Positions 1 through 7,111 of a stretch of DNA of 10,045 nucleotides are shown here, piece by piece. Each line of letters opens with the position of its first letter. Position 1 is the first letter of the stretch. Source of the DNA: Pseudomonadota bacterium (GTDB lineage: Bacteria > Pseudomonadota > Gammaproteobacteria > Burkholderiales > Ferrovaceae); NCBI GenBank assembly GCA_021804345.1, contig JAJZHV010000028.1, forward strand, positions 1-10,045, read 5' to 3'. Both the position numbers and the translations under genes were made by a program. The notes under the pieces were generated by a model. It was not told where the DNA came from. It ran no database searches and saw nothing but the letters and a program-made list of their open reading frames with translations.

Positions 1-63
1 CTGCTGAAGCTGTGGCGTGAGGGCCAGATGTTGTGCTTGCTTAAGCTGTAAATGGACCTTCAT
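1..63 (-). CDS. rpoN: RNA polymerase sigma-54 factor RpoN, N-terminal 21 codons (partial)
   Basis: Read on the minus strand from the ATG at 63-61, the window edge encodes MKVHLQLKQAQHLALTPQLQ followed by Q. The pattern LQLKQxQxLxLTPQLQQ is the glutamine-rich Region I that opens sigma-54 proteins and contacts enhancer-binding activators. The gene runs off the left edge, so only the start is seen and no core-binding or RpoN-box region can be checked. The ATG lies 3 nt after the lptB stop, so the gene is probably cotranscribed with the LPS-export genes; lptB-rpoN is a widely conserved pair in proteobacteria. Identification rests on a short but characteristic motif plus this position. Confidence 0.86.
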   Translation of the reverse strand, partial: MKVHLQLKQAQHLALTPQLQQ

Positions 64-66
64 GAC

Positions 67-789
67 TCACAATTTGAAATGTTCACCCAAGTAGACCTTT
101 CTCACATGTTCATTATAGATGATTTCCTCAGGGTGGCCATCGGCCAGAACGGCACCCTGATTGATGATGTAGGCCCGATCGCAAATGCCCAGTGTTTCAC
201 GGACATTATGATCCGTAATGAGAACGCCAATGCCTCGTTGTTTCAAAAACCGGATGATTTGTTGAATATCCATGACCGCGATCGGGTCTACCCCCGCAAA
301 AGGCTCGTCCAGCAAGATGAAGCGCGGTCCTGTGGCCAAGGCGCGGGCAATCTCCACCCGCCGCCGCTCTCCACCAGAGAGGCTGATTGCGGCATGATTC
401 CGCAAATGGGCAATGTGCAGTTCTTCCAGCAATTGCTCCAGTTCTTCCTGGTATCGGCGTTCAGGCTGTTTGCGCAATTCCAGAATGGAGAGAATGTTTT
501 CGGCGACGGTCATGCGCCGGAAAATGGAGGCCTCCTGGGGTAGATAGGAAAGACCCAATTGGGAACGGCGGTGGATGGGGAGCAGGCTAAGACGTGTGTC
601 ATCCAGAAAAATATTGCCCCCATCCAGAGGAATGAGGCCCACGATCATGTAAAAACACGTGGTTTTACCGGCGCCGTTGGGTCCCAACAGGCCAACGACC
701 TCACCATCTTCCACTTGCAGCGATACATCCCTGACCACCACACGAGAGCGGTACTTCTTCAGCAGATGTTCGGCGCGCAAAATACTCAT
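67..789 (-). CDS. lptB: LPS export ABC transporter ATP-binding protein LptB
   Basis: This 240-aa cytoplasmic ATPase drives extraction of lipopolysaccharide from the inner membrane by the LptB2FGC complex. Visible motifs are Walker [10 protein letters not shown] (36-44), Q-loop glutamine near 85 ([10 protein letters not shown]), ABC signature LSGGERRR (137-144), Walker [11 protein letters not shown] (157-166) and the H-loop histidine in ITDHNVRET (H194). The run from [15 protein letters not shown] to [11 protein letters not shown] is typical of LptB rather than of generic ABC ATPases. Length matches the family (about 240 aa). The ATG overlaps the lptA stop by 4 bp (ATGA), indicating translational coupling, and rpoN follows 3 nt after the stop. 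The permease genes lptF and lptG are not in the window; they usually lie elsewhere in the genome. The gene looks intact. Confidence 0.97.
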   Translation of the reverse strand: MSILRAEHLLKKYRSRVVVRDVSLQVEDGEVVGLLGPNGAGKTTCFYMIVGLIPLDGGNIFLDDTRLSLLPIHRRSQLGLSYLPQEASIFRRMTVAENILSILELRKQPERRYQEELEQLLEELHIAHLRNHAAISLSGGERRRVEIARALATGPRFILLDEPFAGVDPIAVMDIQQIIRFLKQRGIGVLITDHNVRETLGICDRAYIINQGAVLADGHPEEIIYNEHVRKVYLGEHFKL

Positions 790-1415
790 GGCCTGGTCCC
801 GGGGGCGGGAGTGGCCTCGGGGGTCTGAGGGGGTGAGGTGGCTGGTGTGCTGCCTGTGTCCTGTTTTTTCCCGGGCTGCAGGGTGACATGCACTCTGCCA
901 CTGGGCGTGGAAAAGGGGGTGGAGGTTGCGTCTTCATGCCCATGCGCCTGAAGCACCTCGGATTTGGTGTCGTAGGACAGATAGTCTCCCTTAATTTCGT
1001 CCTTGTCGCGATGCACGTCGGCGTGGTCGAATAACTCGATGCGATCCAGTCTGCCGTTATATTCTGCATGTTGAGCCGAGCCTTTTACCCACTCGTTCAG
1101 ACCTTCCCGCTTTTGCCGGAAGGTCACAGGGTTGCCAAAAGCGGAGGCGTATTTGAACCCGTTGGGGTCTTCGCGCACGGTCATATGGTCTGCCGTGAGA
1201 CGAATCGTTCCCTGGGTCAGGATGACCGTGCCCTCAAATAGGGTGTTTTTATGATTGTCATCTGCGGTCATCTTGTCGGCTTCGATGTGTACCGGCTGAG
1301 TGCGGTCGGAATGATCACTCCAAGCCGGCATGGCCAGCGTTGCGCACAACAGGAGAAGAACGTCAGGGATGAGGCGGCGGGATATGGGTAAGTTTTGCAC
1401 GGGTAAACTCTGCAA
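786..1415 (-). CDS. lptA: periplasmic LPS-transport bridge protein LptA
   Basis: LptA is the periplasmic OstA-fold protein that chains between LptC and LptD and carries LPS across the periplasm. The 209-aa reading has a basic start, a hydrophobic stretch at about 16-29 and a likely signal-peptidase site around AMPAWS (28-33). The OstA/LptA domain follows at about 42-180 ([13 protein letters not shown], then [21 protein letters not shown]). Residues 181-209 form a Pro/Thr/Ser-rich tail that E. coli LptA (185 aa as precursor) lacks. The start is uncertain: the longest reading begins with TTG at 1415, giving a 53-bp overlap with lptC, while an in-frame GTG at 1400 (codon 6) would keep the signal peptide and cut the overlap to 38 bp. 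I see no strong Shine-Dalgarno sequence for either. The stop overlaps the lptB ATG by 4 bp. Confidence 0.93.
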   Translation of the reverse strand: MQSLPVQNLPISRRLIPDVLLLLCATLAMPAWSDHSDRTQPVHIEADKMTADDNHKNTLFEGTVILTQGTIRLTADHMTVREDPNGFKYASAFGNPVTFRQKREGLNEWVKGSAQHAEYNGRLDRIELFDHADVHRDKDEIKGDYLSYDTKSEVLQAHGHEDATSTPFSTPSGRVHVTLQPGKKQDTGSTPATSPPQTPEATPAPGTRP

Positions 1416-1947
1416 TTCTGGTTTTGCTGTTAACGATCATGCCGGCTGCAGTGAGCGTATCTTTTCCATAATCCACAGATACTGGCTGGTCGGTTTTGCC
1501 GATGCCGCGACGAGGGTAAACCGTAAGAACCGAGGTTCTGATCACGGTCAGGGGTTGGTCTTGTGTGGCGTTGCGGGTTACCACCACGTTTCCGGTAAAG
1601 ATCACCTCGTCCTTTTTTTCTGACCGAACGGCATGATCAGAGCGAACCATCAATGTTGGCGCATCGGGTTCGAGCGAGGTAAATGTCACCTCATCAAAAT
1701 GTGACGTGTCATCGTCAGGATAATGTACCATTTTTTTTGCGCGCAGCGTGTAACGGATCAGTCCGGTGTCGCCCAATTGACGGGCTGTAAAAGTTTCCAT
1801 GATGAGATCAGGATCATGCGCGATTGCGTGCAATCCGGGAGTGAAGTTGGTCTCCACGACCCGCCACAGCCAAGTGGTCACCATCGCCAGCAACAACACC
1901 ACCAGCAAGGGACTCCAGCTTTCTAGGCTATGCACGATTCTGAACAT
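1363..1947 (-). CDS. lptC: LPS export inner-membrane anchor protein LptC
   Basis: LptC is a bitopic inner-membrane protein that takes LPS from LptB2FG and passes it to LptA. I chose the ATG at 1947-1945, giving 194 aa (E. coli LptC is 191). It yields a short cytoplasmic N-terminus, one transmembrane helix at about 12-30 (SPLLVVLLLAMVTTWLW) and a periplasmic OstA-like domain. Family signatures include DLIMETFTARQL (47-58) and HYPDDD (75-80), the latter a hallmark of LptC. The frame stays open up to an ATG at 2028, but that start would add 27 residues with no membrane feature and overlap kdsD by 65 bp. The chosen start lies 16 nt after the kdsD stop. The 3' end overlaps lptA out of frame by 53 bp. 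The expected intervening gene kdsC is absent. Confidence 0.93.
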   Translation of the reverse strand: MFRIVHSLESWSPLLVVLLLAMVTTWLWRVVETNFTPGLHAIAHDPDLIMETFTARQLGDTGLIRYTLRAKKMVHYPDDDTSHFDEVTFTSLEPDAPTLMVRSDHAVRSEKKDEVIFTGNVVVTRNATQDQPLTVIRTSVLTVYPRRGIGKTDQPVSVDYGKDTLTAAGMIVNSKTRIAEFTRAKLTHIPPPHP

Positions 1948-1963
1948 GAGCAATGGCCGCTGG

Positions 1964-2938
1964 TCAGACGATGCCAGCGCGCAGCAGGTCATGCATGTTG
2001 AAGGCGCCTTGCAGGGTTCTGGCCGCATCGATCACAAACAGGCCAAAAATTTTGCGTTGTTGCATCACTAGTGCCGCCTCCGAGGCCAATATATCGGGTG
2101 TCGTGGTGATGGGATGCGTGCTCATGAGCGTTCGAACCGGAATGGTGGCGATGGACGACAGACCCTGTTCCAGGGCACGCCGCAAATCACCATCGGTGAA
2201 CACGCCTTGCAATGTTCCCTGGGCATCCACGACGGCGGTCATGCCCAGTGCTTTGGCCGACATTTCCGCCAAAGCCTGGGCTACGCTGGCCTCTAGGGTG
2301 ACTTGTGGAACTTGCTTACCCTGATGCATGACGTCTTTGACGGTCAATAACAGGCGTTTGCCCAAGGCACCTCCGGGATGTGTACGGGCAAAATCTGCGG
2401 CCGAAAACCCGCGGGCTTGCAACAAGGTGACTGCCAGGGCGTCTCCCAGGGCCAAAGTGGCCGTGGTGCTAGAAGTCGGTGCCAGATTGAGCGGGCAGGC
2501 TTCGCGGGCCACCGAACTGTCCAGGTGAACGTCTGCCAGTCGCGCCAAGCGGGAACGGGGGTTGCCGGTCAAGGCCAGGATTCGGGTGCCGCGGCGCTTC
2601 AGCAAAGGGACAAAGGTGAGTAATTCATCGCTTTCTCCCGAGTTGGACAGGGCGATCAAAACATCTTCAGGAATGATCATACCCAGATCACCATGGCTGG
2701 CTTCCGCTGGGTGCATGAAAAAGGCTGGGCTGCCGGTGCTGGCCAGGGTGGAAGCAATTTTGGTCCCGACATGGCCGGATTTGCCCATGCCGCTCACCAC
2801 GATCCGTCCCTTGCAGGACAGCAGTAAGTGGTGGGCAGCGACAAAAGTGTCGTCTAAGCGTCGAGCGCAGGCCAGAATCGCCTCGGATTCCAGTTCAAGG
2901 ACCTCTCGTGCCAATTGGCACAGGGCGATATCATCCAT
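1964..2938 (-). CDS. kdsD: D-arabinose-5-phosphate isomerase (KdsD/KpsF family)
   Basis: This enzyme interconverts ribulose-5-phosphate and arabinose-5-phosphate, the first committed step of Kdo synthesis for the LPS inner core, in the cytoplasm. The 324-aa product (E. coli KdsD is 328) has an N-terminal SIS sugar-isomerase domain at about 40-175 with SGMGKSGHVGTKIA (49-62), HPAEASHGDLGM (76-87) and ALSNSGESDELL (96-107). HPGGALGK (187-194) links to two CBS domains at about 200-260 and 268-322 (VFTDGDLRRALEQG in the first, GAFNMHDLLRAGIV at the C-terminus). It opens the minus-strand LPS operon and its ATG faces the antiporter gene across about 50 bp. No HAD phosphatase domain is fused to it, so it does not replace the missing kdsC. 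The paralogues gutQ and kpsF encode the same architecture; the lptCAB context argues for kdsD. Confidence 0.96.
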   Translation of the reverse strand: MDDIALCQLAREVLELESEAILACARRLDDTFVAAHHLLLSCKGRIVVSGMGKSGHVGTKIASTLASTGSPAFFMHPAEASHGDLGMIIPEDVLIALSNSGESDELLTFVPLLKRRGTRILALTGNPRSRLARLADVHLDSSVAREACPLNLAPTSSTTATLALGDALAVTLLQARGFSAADFARTHPGGALGKRLLLTVKDVMHQGKQVPQVTLEASVAQALAEMSAKALGMTAVVDAQGTLQGVFTDGDLRRALEQGLSSIATIPVRTLMSTHPITTTPDILASEAALVMQQRKIFGLFVIDAARTLQGAFNMHDLLRAGIV

Positions 2939-2989
2939 GGGGAATTGTCATCTCGGAAGTCATGGGATCGAATTATACTTGAGGGCATG
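2939..2989. promoter_or_regulatory. divergent intergenic region with a two-way -10-like element
   Basis: About 50 bp separate the divergent starts of kdsD (minus) and the antiporter gene (plus). An AT-rich island at 2971-2980 (AATTATACTT) reads as a perfect -10 hexamer TATAAT on the minus strand (2977-2972) and as TATACT on the plus strand (2974-2979). The minus-strand box would start RNA near 2965 and leave a leader of roughly 27 nt for kdsD. The plus-strand box would start RNA near 2986, almost leaderless, which conflicts with the GAGGG upstream of the antiporter ATG. I see no good -35 hexamer at normal spacing on either strand, so the call rests on the -10 match and the divergent arrangement. 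Confidence 0.38.
2981..2985 (+). promoter_or_regulatory. ribosome binding site deciding the antiporter start
   Basis: GAGGG lies 4 nt before the ATG at 2990 and only 1 nt before the ATG at 2987, which favours 2990 as the initiation codon of the antiporter gene. It also argues against the longer in-frame reading that begins near 2915 inside kdsD. Confidence 0.5.
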
Positions 2990-4957
2990 ATGGCTACGCT
3001 TGAACTGGTTCTCATTCTTCTTTTATCAGCCTCCCTGGGAGTCACCCTGTTTCGCCGACTGGGGTTACCTGCCATGCTGGGGTATTTGTTGGCTGGCATT
3101 GTGATTGGCCCTCACGCTACAGGGCTGATCCCTCCAGATACGGCAACCCAGGGGTTGGCTGAATTCGGGGTGATATTCTTGATGTTCACCGTGGGTCTGG
3201 AATTCAGTCTGGCGCAACTGATGGCCATGCGACGGACGGTCTTTGGTCTGGGGGGTGCACAAATGCTCCTCACTCTAGGCTTAGGACTGCTGCTGTCTTT
3301 GGCGGTAGGGATCGCCTGGCAAGGCAGCATGGCTTTGGCTGGAGCGCTTTCCCTTTCTTCCACGGCCATCATTTCGCGCCTGCTGTCGGAGCGACTGGAA
3401 CTTAAATCCACCCATGGGCAACGCATCATGGGCATCATGCTGTTTCAGGATTTGGCCGTGGTTCCCCTGTTGGTACTGATCCCGGCGTTGGCGCAAGAGC
3501 AAGGCGCTCTGGCACATACGCTGCTCCTGGCAGGGCTCAAGGCGGCTCTGGCGCTGGCCGTGTTACTGGGCTTTGGAAAACGCTGGATGAGCCGTTGGTT
3601 TCATTGGGTGGCGCAGCAAAAGACCTCGGAAGTTTTTATTCTCAATGTGTTACTAGTTACCCTGTTCATGGCCTGGGTCACACAACGCGCTGGATTATCC
3701 CTGGCCTTGGGTGCTTTCATTTCCGGCGTGTTGTTGGCTGAGACGGATTACCGTTATCAGGTAGAAGACTATATCAAACCATTCCGGGATGTCCTGCTGG
3801 GTTTGTTCTTTATCACGATCGGGACCTTACTCGATTTATCGGTGGTGCTGGTGCAATTGCCTTGGGTTGTGGCAACACTACTGGCCCTATTGGGATTCAA
3901 ACTCATCATCGTTTATGTCTTAGGACGTTTGTTCCGGGACGTGGATTCGGTGGCTTTGCGCACTGCCTTGGCGGTTGCACCCGCAGGTGAATTCGGATTT
4001 GTACTGCTGGCTCAGGCTGAAGGCCTAGCGCTTTTACCCGAGTCGGTACTGCAAATCGTTTTGGCAGCCATGCTGATTTCCATGCTCTTGTCACCCTTGA
4101 TCATGATGATGAGCGATCGTATCGTGCTCTACTGTTGTGCCAGCGAATGGACTTTGCGCTCCCTAGCCCTGCATGAATTGTCGGCGCGCAGTTATGGCGT
4201 CCAAGGGCATGTCATCGTTTGCGGATACGGACGCAGCGGGCAAAACCTGTCCCGGTTCCTAGAACAGGAGGGTTTGTCAGTGATCGCACTGGACATGGAC
4301 CCGCAACGGGTTCGCGCCGCAGCCACCGCCGGAGATTCTGTGGTCTTTGGTGATGCCGTGCGCCGAGAGGTGTTGATCGCCGCCGGATTGCACCGGGCTG
4401 CAGCGGTCGTTGTGACTTTTGCGGACACACAGGCATCCTTGGCTATCATCAGCCAAGTGCGCGAAATGGAGCCTGGATTACCGGTCATTGTGCGTACCTA
4501 TGATGATGTGGATCTGGATCTACTCAAAGACGCCGGTGCTGCCGAAGTCGTGCCGGAAATCCTGGAAGGCTCTCTCATGTTGGCTTCTCACGCCATGCTG
4601 GAATTGGGAGTGCCCCTGGCGCGTGTGCTCAAGCGAATTCGACAGGTACGGTCCGAGCGCTATCATCTCATGCGTGGTTTTTTTCGGGGCATGACCGATG
4701 ACAGCACAGAGCATGCGGAGCAGGCTCAGCCCCGCCTGCATTCCATCGTCATGGGCGAGGGTGCCTATGCCAATGGCAGACAACTCAGGGATCTGGCTCT
4801 GGATAACCTGGGCGTAGAGGTGACAGCCATCCGCCGCCATGGAATTCGGGGTTTGCGCCCAACCCCGGACATGGCCCTTGCCGCCATGGATGTCGTGGTG
4901 CTGTTGGGGCTTCCCGACTCTCTGGCGCGTGCCGAAACCCGGTTGTTGCAGGGTTAG
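2990..4957 (+). CDS. CPA2-family (Kef-type) monovalent cation/proton antiporter with RCK domains
   Basis: This 655-aa inner-membrane protein is a KefB/KefC/YbaL-like antiporter, expected to exchange K+ (or Na+) for H+. Residues 1 to about 380 form the Na+/H+ exchanger domain, rich in hydrophobic helices, with GLPAMLGYLLAGIVIGP (25-41), EFGVIFLMFTVGLEF (58-72) and LFQDLAVVPLL (151-161), which holds the conserved aspartate D154. An RCK/TrkA-N domain starts at about 405 with the nucleotide-binding motif HVIVCGYGRSG (407-417), and a TrkA-C-like module lies at about 582-655 (VTAIRRHGIRG). The upstream frame stays open to 2915 but those residues are not membrane-like; the GAGGG supports ATG 2990. 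No KefF/KefG-type oxidoreductase partner is adjacent. It faces the LPS operon, so a role in pH or K+ homeostasis is plausible, but neither ion specificity nor glutathione gating can be read from the sequence. Confidence 0.93.
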   Translation: MATLELVLILLLSASLGVTLFRRLGLPAMLGYLLAGIVIGPHATGLIPPDTATQGLAEFGVIFLMFTVGLEFSLAQLMAMRRTVFGLGGAQMLLTLGLGLLLSLAVGIAWQGSMALAGALSLSSTAIISRLLSERLELKSTHGQRIMGIMLFQDLAVVPLLVLIPALAQEQGALAHTLLLAGLKAALALAVLLGFGKRWMSRWFHWVAQQKTSEVFILNVLLVTLFMAWVTQRAGLSLALGAFISGVLLAETDYRYQVEDYIKPFRDVLLGLFFITIGTLLDLSVVLVQLPWVVATLLALLGFKLIIVYVLGRLFRDVDSVALRTALAVAPAGEFGFVLLAQAEGLALLPESVLQIVLAAMLISMLLSPLIMMMSDRIVLYCCASEWTLRSLALHELSARSYGVQGHVIVCGYGRSGQNLSRFLEQEGLSVIALDMDPQRVRAAATAGDSVVFGDAVRREVLIAAGLHRAAAVVVTFADTQASLAIISQVREMEPGLPVIVRTYDDVDLDLLKDAGAAEVVPEILEGSLMLASHAMLELGVPLARVLKRIRQVRSERYHLMRGFFRGMTDDSTEHAEQAQPRLHSIVMGEGAYANGRQLRDLALDNLGVEVTAIRRHGIRGLRPTPDMALAAMDVVVLLGLPDSLARAETRLLQG

Positions 4958-4959
4958 AT

Positions 4960-4989
4960 TTGGTCGTGACCCAAGGGGTAGGTTAGAAT
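4960..4989 (+). promoter_or_regulatory. candidate sigma-70 promoter for the mla operon
   Basis: In the 68-nt gap between the antiporter stop and mlaF, TTGGTC (4960-4965) and TAGAAT (4984-4989) are separated by 18 nt, a weak -35 and a fair -10. Transcription would start near 4996 and leave a leader of about 30 nt that contains AGAAGG (5011-5016) ahead of the mlaF GTG. No terminator-like hairpin with a T-tract lies in the gap, so read-through from the antiporter gene is also possible. Confidence 0.38.
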
Positions 4990-5025
4990 GCCCCGCTATG
5001 TTCAGGAAATAGAAGGTCGGCCCTC

Positions 5026-5832
5026 GTGGAAAACCTGGTAGAAATTTCAAACCTCAATTTTGGATACGGACAGCGCCTGGTCCTCAAGGGCATCAACCTG
5101 CGTATTCCCCGTGGACGTCTGGTTGCGATCATGGGATTGAGCGGTTGTGGTAAAACGACACTCCTACGTCTCATGGGCGGTCAGTTGCAGGCTCGTGAAG
5201 GGCAGATGAGGGTGGCAGGAGAGCATCTAAACCACTTGGGGCGGGATGGGCTTTATCGGTTGCGGCGTAAGCTGGGTATGCTGTTTCAGTTTGGGGCCTT
5301 ATTTACCGATCTGTCCGTATTTGACAATGTGGCTTTCCAGATGCGCGAACACACGGATTTATCCGAATCCATGATTCGCGATTTGACCTTGATGAAACTG
5401 AATGCCGTGGGCCTGCGCGGCGTGCATACGCTCATGCCCTCCGAGCTCTCTGGCGGCATGGCTCGTCGGGTGGCCTTGGCGCGCGCCACGGCACTGGACC
5501 CGAGCCTGATTCTCTATGACGAACCCTTTGCTGGGCTCGATCCCATTTCTCTCGGGGTGATTGGACAGTTGATTCGGCGTCTGAACGATGCGCTTGGCGC
5601 CACGTCCGTGCTGGTGACCCATGATATTCAGGAGTCCTTGAAAATTGTCGACTATGTGTATTTTGTGGCGGATGGGGTCATTCTGGCTGAGGGCACTCCG
5701 GAACAGATTCGTGCATCTACCCTGCCCTTTGTGCACCAATTTGTATGGGGGGAGTCAGATGGTCCCATGCCGTTTCATTATCCGGCACAACCCATCCAAC
5801 CGGATTTTGGCTTGGCTGGACGGCTTTCATGA
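5026..5832 (+). CDS. mlaF: phospholipid ABC transporter ATP-binding protein MlaF
   Basis: MlaF is the cytoplasmic ATPase of the MlaFEDB complex, which moves phospholipids between the inner membrane and the periplasmic carrier MlaC to maintain outer-membrane lipid asymmetry. The 268-aa product has Walker A GLSGCGKTT (37-45), Q-loop FQFGALF (Q88), signature LSGGMARR (141-148), Walker B LILYDEPFAGLDP (161-173) and H-loop VTHD (H199). FQFGALFTDLSVFDNVAF is typical of the MlaF/Ttg2A subfamily. The C-terminal tail with DGPMPFHYPA (245-254) matches the MlaF extension known to contact the neighbouring MlaF protomer and MlaB. The start is GTG at 5026 with AGAAGG 9 nt upstream. The stop overlaps the mlaE ATG by 4 bp. 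Confidence 0.97.
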   Translation: MENLVEISNLNFGYGQRLVLKGINLRIPRGRLVAIMGLSGCGKTTLLRLMGGQLQAREGQMRVAGEHLNHLGRDGLYRLRRKLGMLFQFGALFTDLSVFDNVAFQMREHTDLSESMIRDLTLMKLNAVGLRGVHTLMPSELSGGMARRVALARATALDPSLILYDEPFAGLDPISLGVIGQLIRRLNDALGATSVLVTHDIQESLKIVDYVYFVADGVILAEGTPEQIRASTLPFVHQFVWGESDGPMPFHYPAQPIQPDFGLAGRLS

Positions 5833-6629
5833 TCGTTAACTCTGTTCTGAAAGGTGTGCGCGTAGTAGGCGATCGTACGCTCAAAATCGTGGAGCGCGTC
5901 GGTGCCACAGTCGCCTTTCTTGGGCTGATTCTGGTCAATTCTGCCACCAGCCTCAAACGCCCTAGTTTAATTGTCCGCGAAGTCTACTATGCGGGCGTGC
6001 AATCCCTCATCATCATTTTGGTTTCTGGACTTTTTGTGGGCATGGTATTGGGTTTGCAGGGACACGAAACATTGCAGAAATACGGTTCAGAAGAGAGCGT
6101 GGGGGTTCTGGTGGCATTGGCCCTGGTGCGCGAAATGGGCCCGGTGGTATCCGCTTTGCTGTTTGCTAGCCGAGCAGGTTCTGCCATTACCGCAGAAATT
6201 GGTTTGATGAAGGCCACCGAGCAGCTTTCTGCCATGGAAATGATGGCAGTCAGCCCGGTTGCCCGGGTTGTGGCTCCGCGCTTTTGGGGTGGGGTATTAT
6301 CCATGCCGTTGCTGGCCTTGCTGTTTAGCTCCATGGGGATTTTTGGCGGCTTCGTGGTGGCGGTGGTGCTGATTGGAGTGGACAATGGCGCGTTCTGGTC
6401 CCAAATGCAAGCTGCGGTGGATTTCAGGCAGGATGTGGTTAACGGAATCATCAAAAGTCTGGTGTTTGGTGTGGCGGTTTCGGCGATTGCCACCTTTGAA
6501 GGATATGAAGCGCCGCCGACGGCAGAGGGAGTGTCCGGCGCTACGACGCGAACCGTAGTGACCTCTTCCCTGGCCATTCTGGCCCTTGATCTGTTACTGA
6601 CTGCTTTTATGCTGAAGGGGTGGAACTGA
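5829..6629 (+). CDS. mlaE: phospholipid ABC transporter permease MlaE
   Basis: MlaE is the inner-membrane permease of the Mla complex, forming the lipid-binding cavity under the MlaD ring. From the ATG at 5829, in the ATGA overlap with mlaF, it is 266 aa (E. coli 260). An amphipathic N-terminal segment is followed by several hydrophobic helices (about 59-76, 91-112, 150-184, 205-222 and 243-262). The MlaE/YrbE family core is clear: REMGPVVSALLFASRAGSAI (101-120), AEIGLMKATEQLSAMEMMAV (122-141) and FEGYEAPPTAEGVSGATT (223-240). The frame is open upstream to 5745, but that would overlap mlaF by 88 bp with residues unlike the family. The stop shares one base with the mlaD ATG (TGATG). Confidence 0.97.
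   Translation: MIVNSVLKGVRVVGDRTLKIVERVGATVAFLGLILVNSATSLKRPSLIVREVYYAGVQSLIIILVSGLFVGMVLGLQGHETLQKYGSEESVGVLVALALVREMGPVVSALLFASRAGSAITAEIGLMKATEQLSAMEMMAVSPVARVVAPRFWGGVLSMPLLALLFSSMGIFGGFVVAVVLIGVDNGAFWSQMQAAVDFRQDVVNGIIKSLVFGVAVSAIATFEGYEAPPTAEGVSGATTRTVVTSSLAILALDLLLTAFMLKGWN
6615..6620 (+). promoter_or_regulatory. ribosome binding site fixing the mlaD start
   Basis: AAGGGG lies 8 nt upstream of the ATG at 6629. An alternative in-frame GTG at 6620 overlaps this site and has no Shine-Dalgarno sequence of its own, so ATG 6629 is preferred. The site lies inside the last codons of mlaE. Confidence 0.6.
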
Positions 6630-7111
6630 TGGAACGCAGCACATTGAACTTGTGGGTTGGGTTTTTTGTCTTGTTGGGTTTTGGGGCATTTCTCATGCTG
6701 GCCTTCAAGGTGGGAAATCTTTCCATTGGCGCTTCGGGCAAAACCTATGTGGTGGTTGCCCATTTCGACAATATCGGTCAACTCAAGGAGCGGGCACCTG
6801 TGCGCAGTGCGGGCGTCCTGGTGGGGCGGGTCTCCTCGATTCATTTCGATGCGGTGCATTACAACGCTGAAGTCCGCATGAGTCTGGACGAACAATATCA
6901 TTTTCCAACCGATACATCGGCTTCTGTGCTGACCTCTGGAATATTGGGAGAGCAATATATCGGCCTGGATGCAGGAGGAGACGACAAAATGCTGAAAAAT
7001 GGGGATGAGATCAAATTGGCGCAGGGGGCAATGGTGCTGGAGCGATTGATTGGACAGTTCCTGTTCAACAAGGCGCAGGATGGTACGACGACGAAGGGAG
7101 CGGAAAAATGA
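6629..7111 (+). CDS. mlaD: MCE-domain phospholipid transporter subunit MlaD
   Basis: MlaD is anchored in the inner membrane and forms a periplasmic hexameric ring whose pore passes phospholipids between MlaE and MlaC. The 160-aa product has a short cytoplasmic N-terminus, one transmembrane helix (about 8-27) and an MCE domain (about 38-116) with VRSAGVLVGRVSSI (58-71) and the family motif GILGEQYIGLDAGG (104-117). The C-terminal helix region (about 133-148, GAMVLERLIGQFLFNK) resembles the hydrophobic helical bundle lining the E. coli MlaD pore. It is shorter than E. coli MlaD (183 aa), mainly after that helix. It starts on ATG 6629, sharing one base with the mlaE stop, and ends in an ATGA overlap with mlaC. 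Confidence 0.96.
   Translation: MERSTLNLWVGFFVLLGFGAFLMLAFKVGNLSIGASGKTYVVVAHFDNIGQLKERAPVRSAGVLVGRVSSIHFDAVHYNAEVRMSLDEQYHFPTDTSASVLTSGILGEQYIGLDAGGDDKMLKNGDEIKLAQGAMVLERLIGQFLFNKAQDGTTTKGAEK

Noticed and set aside
52..543. A 163-codon plus-strand frame opposite lptB.
   Set aside because: LptB on the other strand has every ABC motif in place; this frame has none and is a shadow.
2915..2989. A longer antiporter reading starting inside kdsD.
   Set aside because: The extra 25 residues are polar and unlike the family N-terminus, while the GAGGG before ATG 2990 and the immediate hydrophobic helix fit the shorter form.
4960..4974. Possible hairpin TTGGTC/GACCCAA between the antiporter gene and mlaF as a terminator.
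   Set aside because: The stem needs a bulge, the loop would be only about 2 nt and no T-tract follows, so it is not a credible terminator.
4520..5050. A 176-codon minus-strand frame covering the antiporter 3' end and the mlaF start.
   Set aside because: It is antisense to well-supported genes and contains no recognisable motif.
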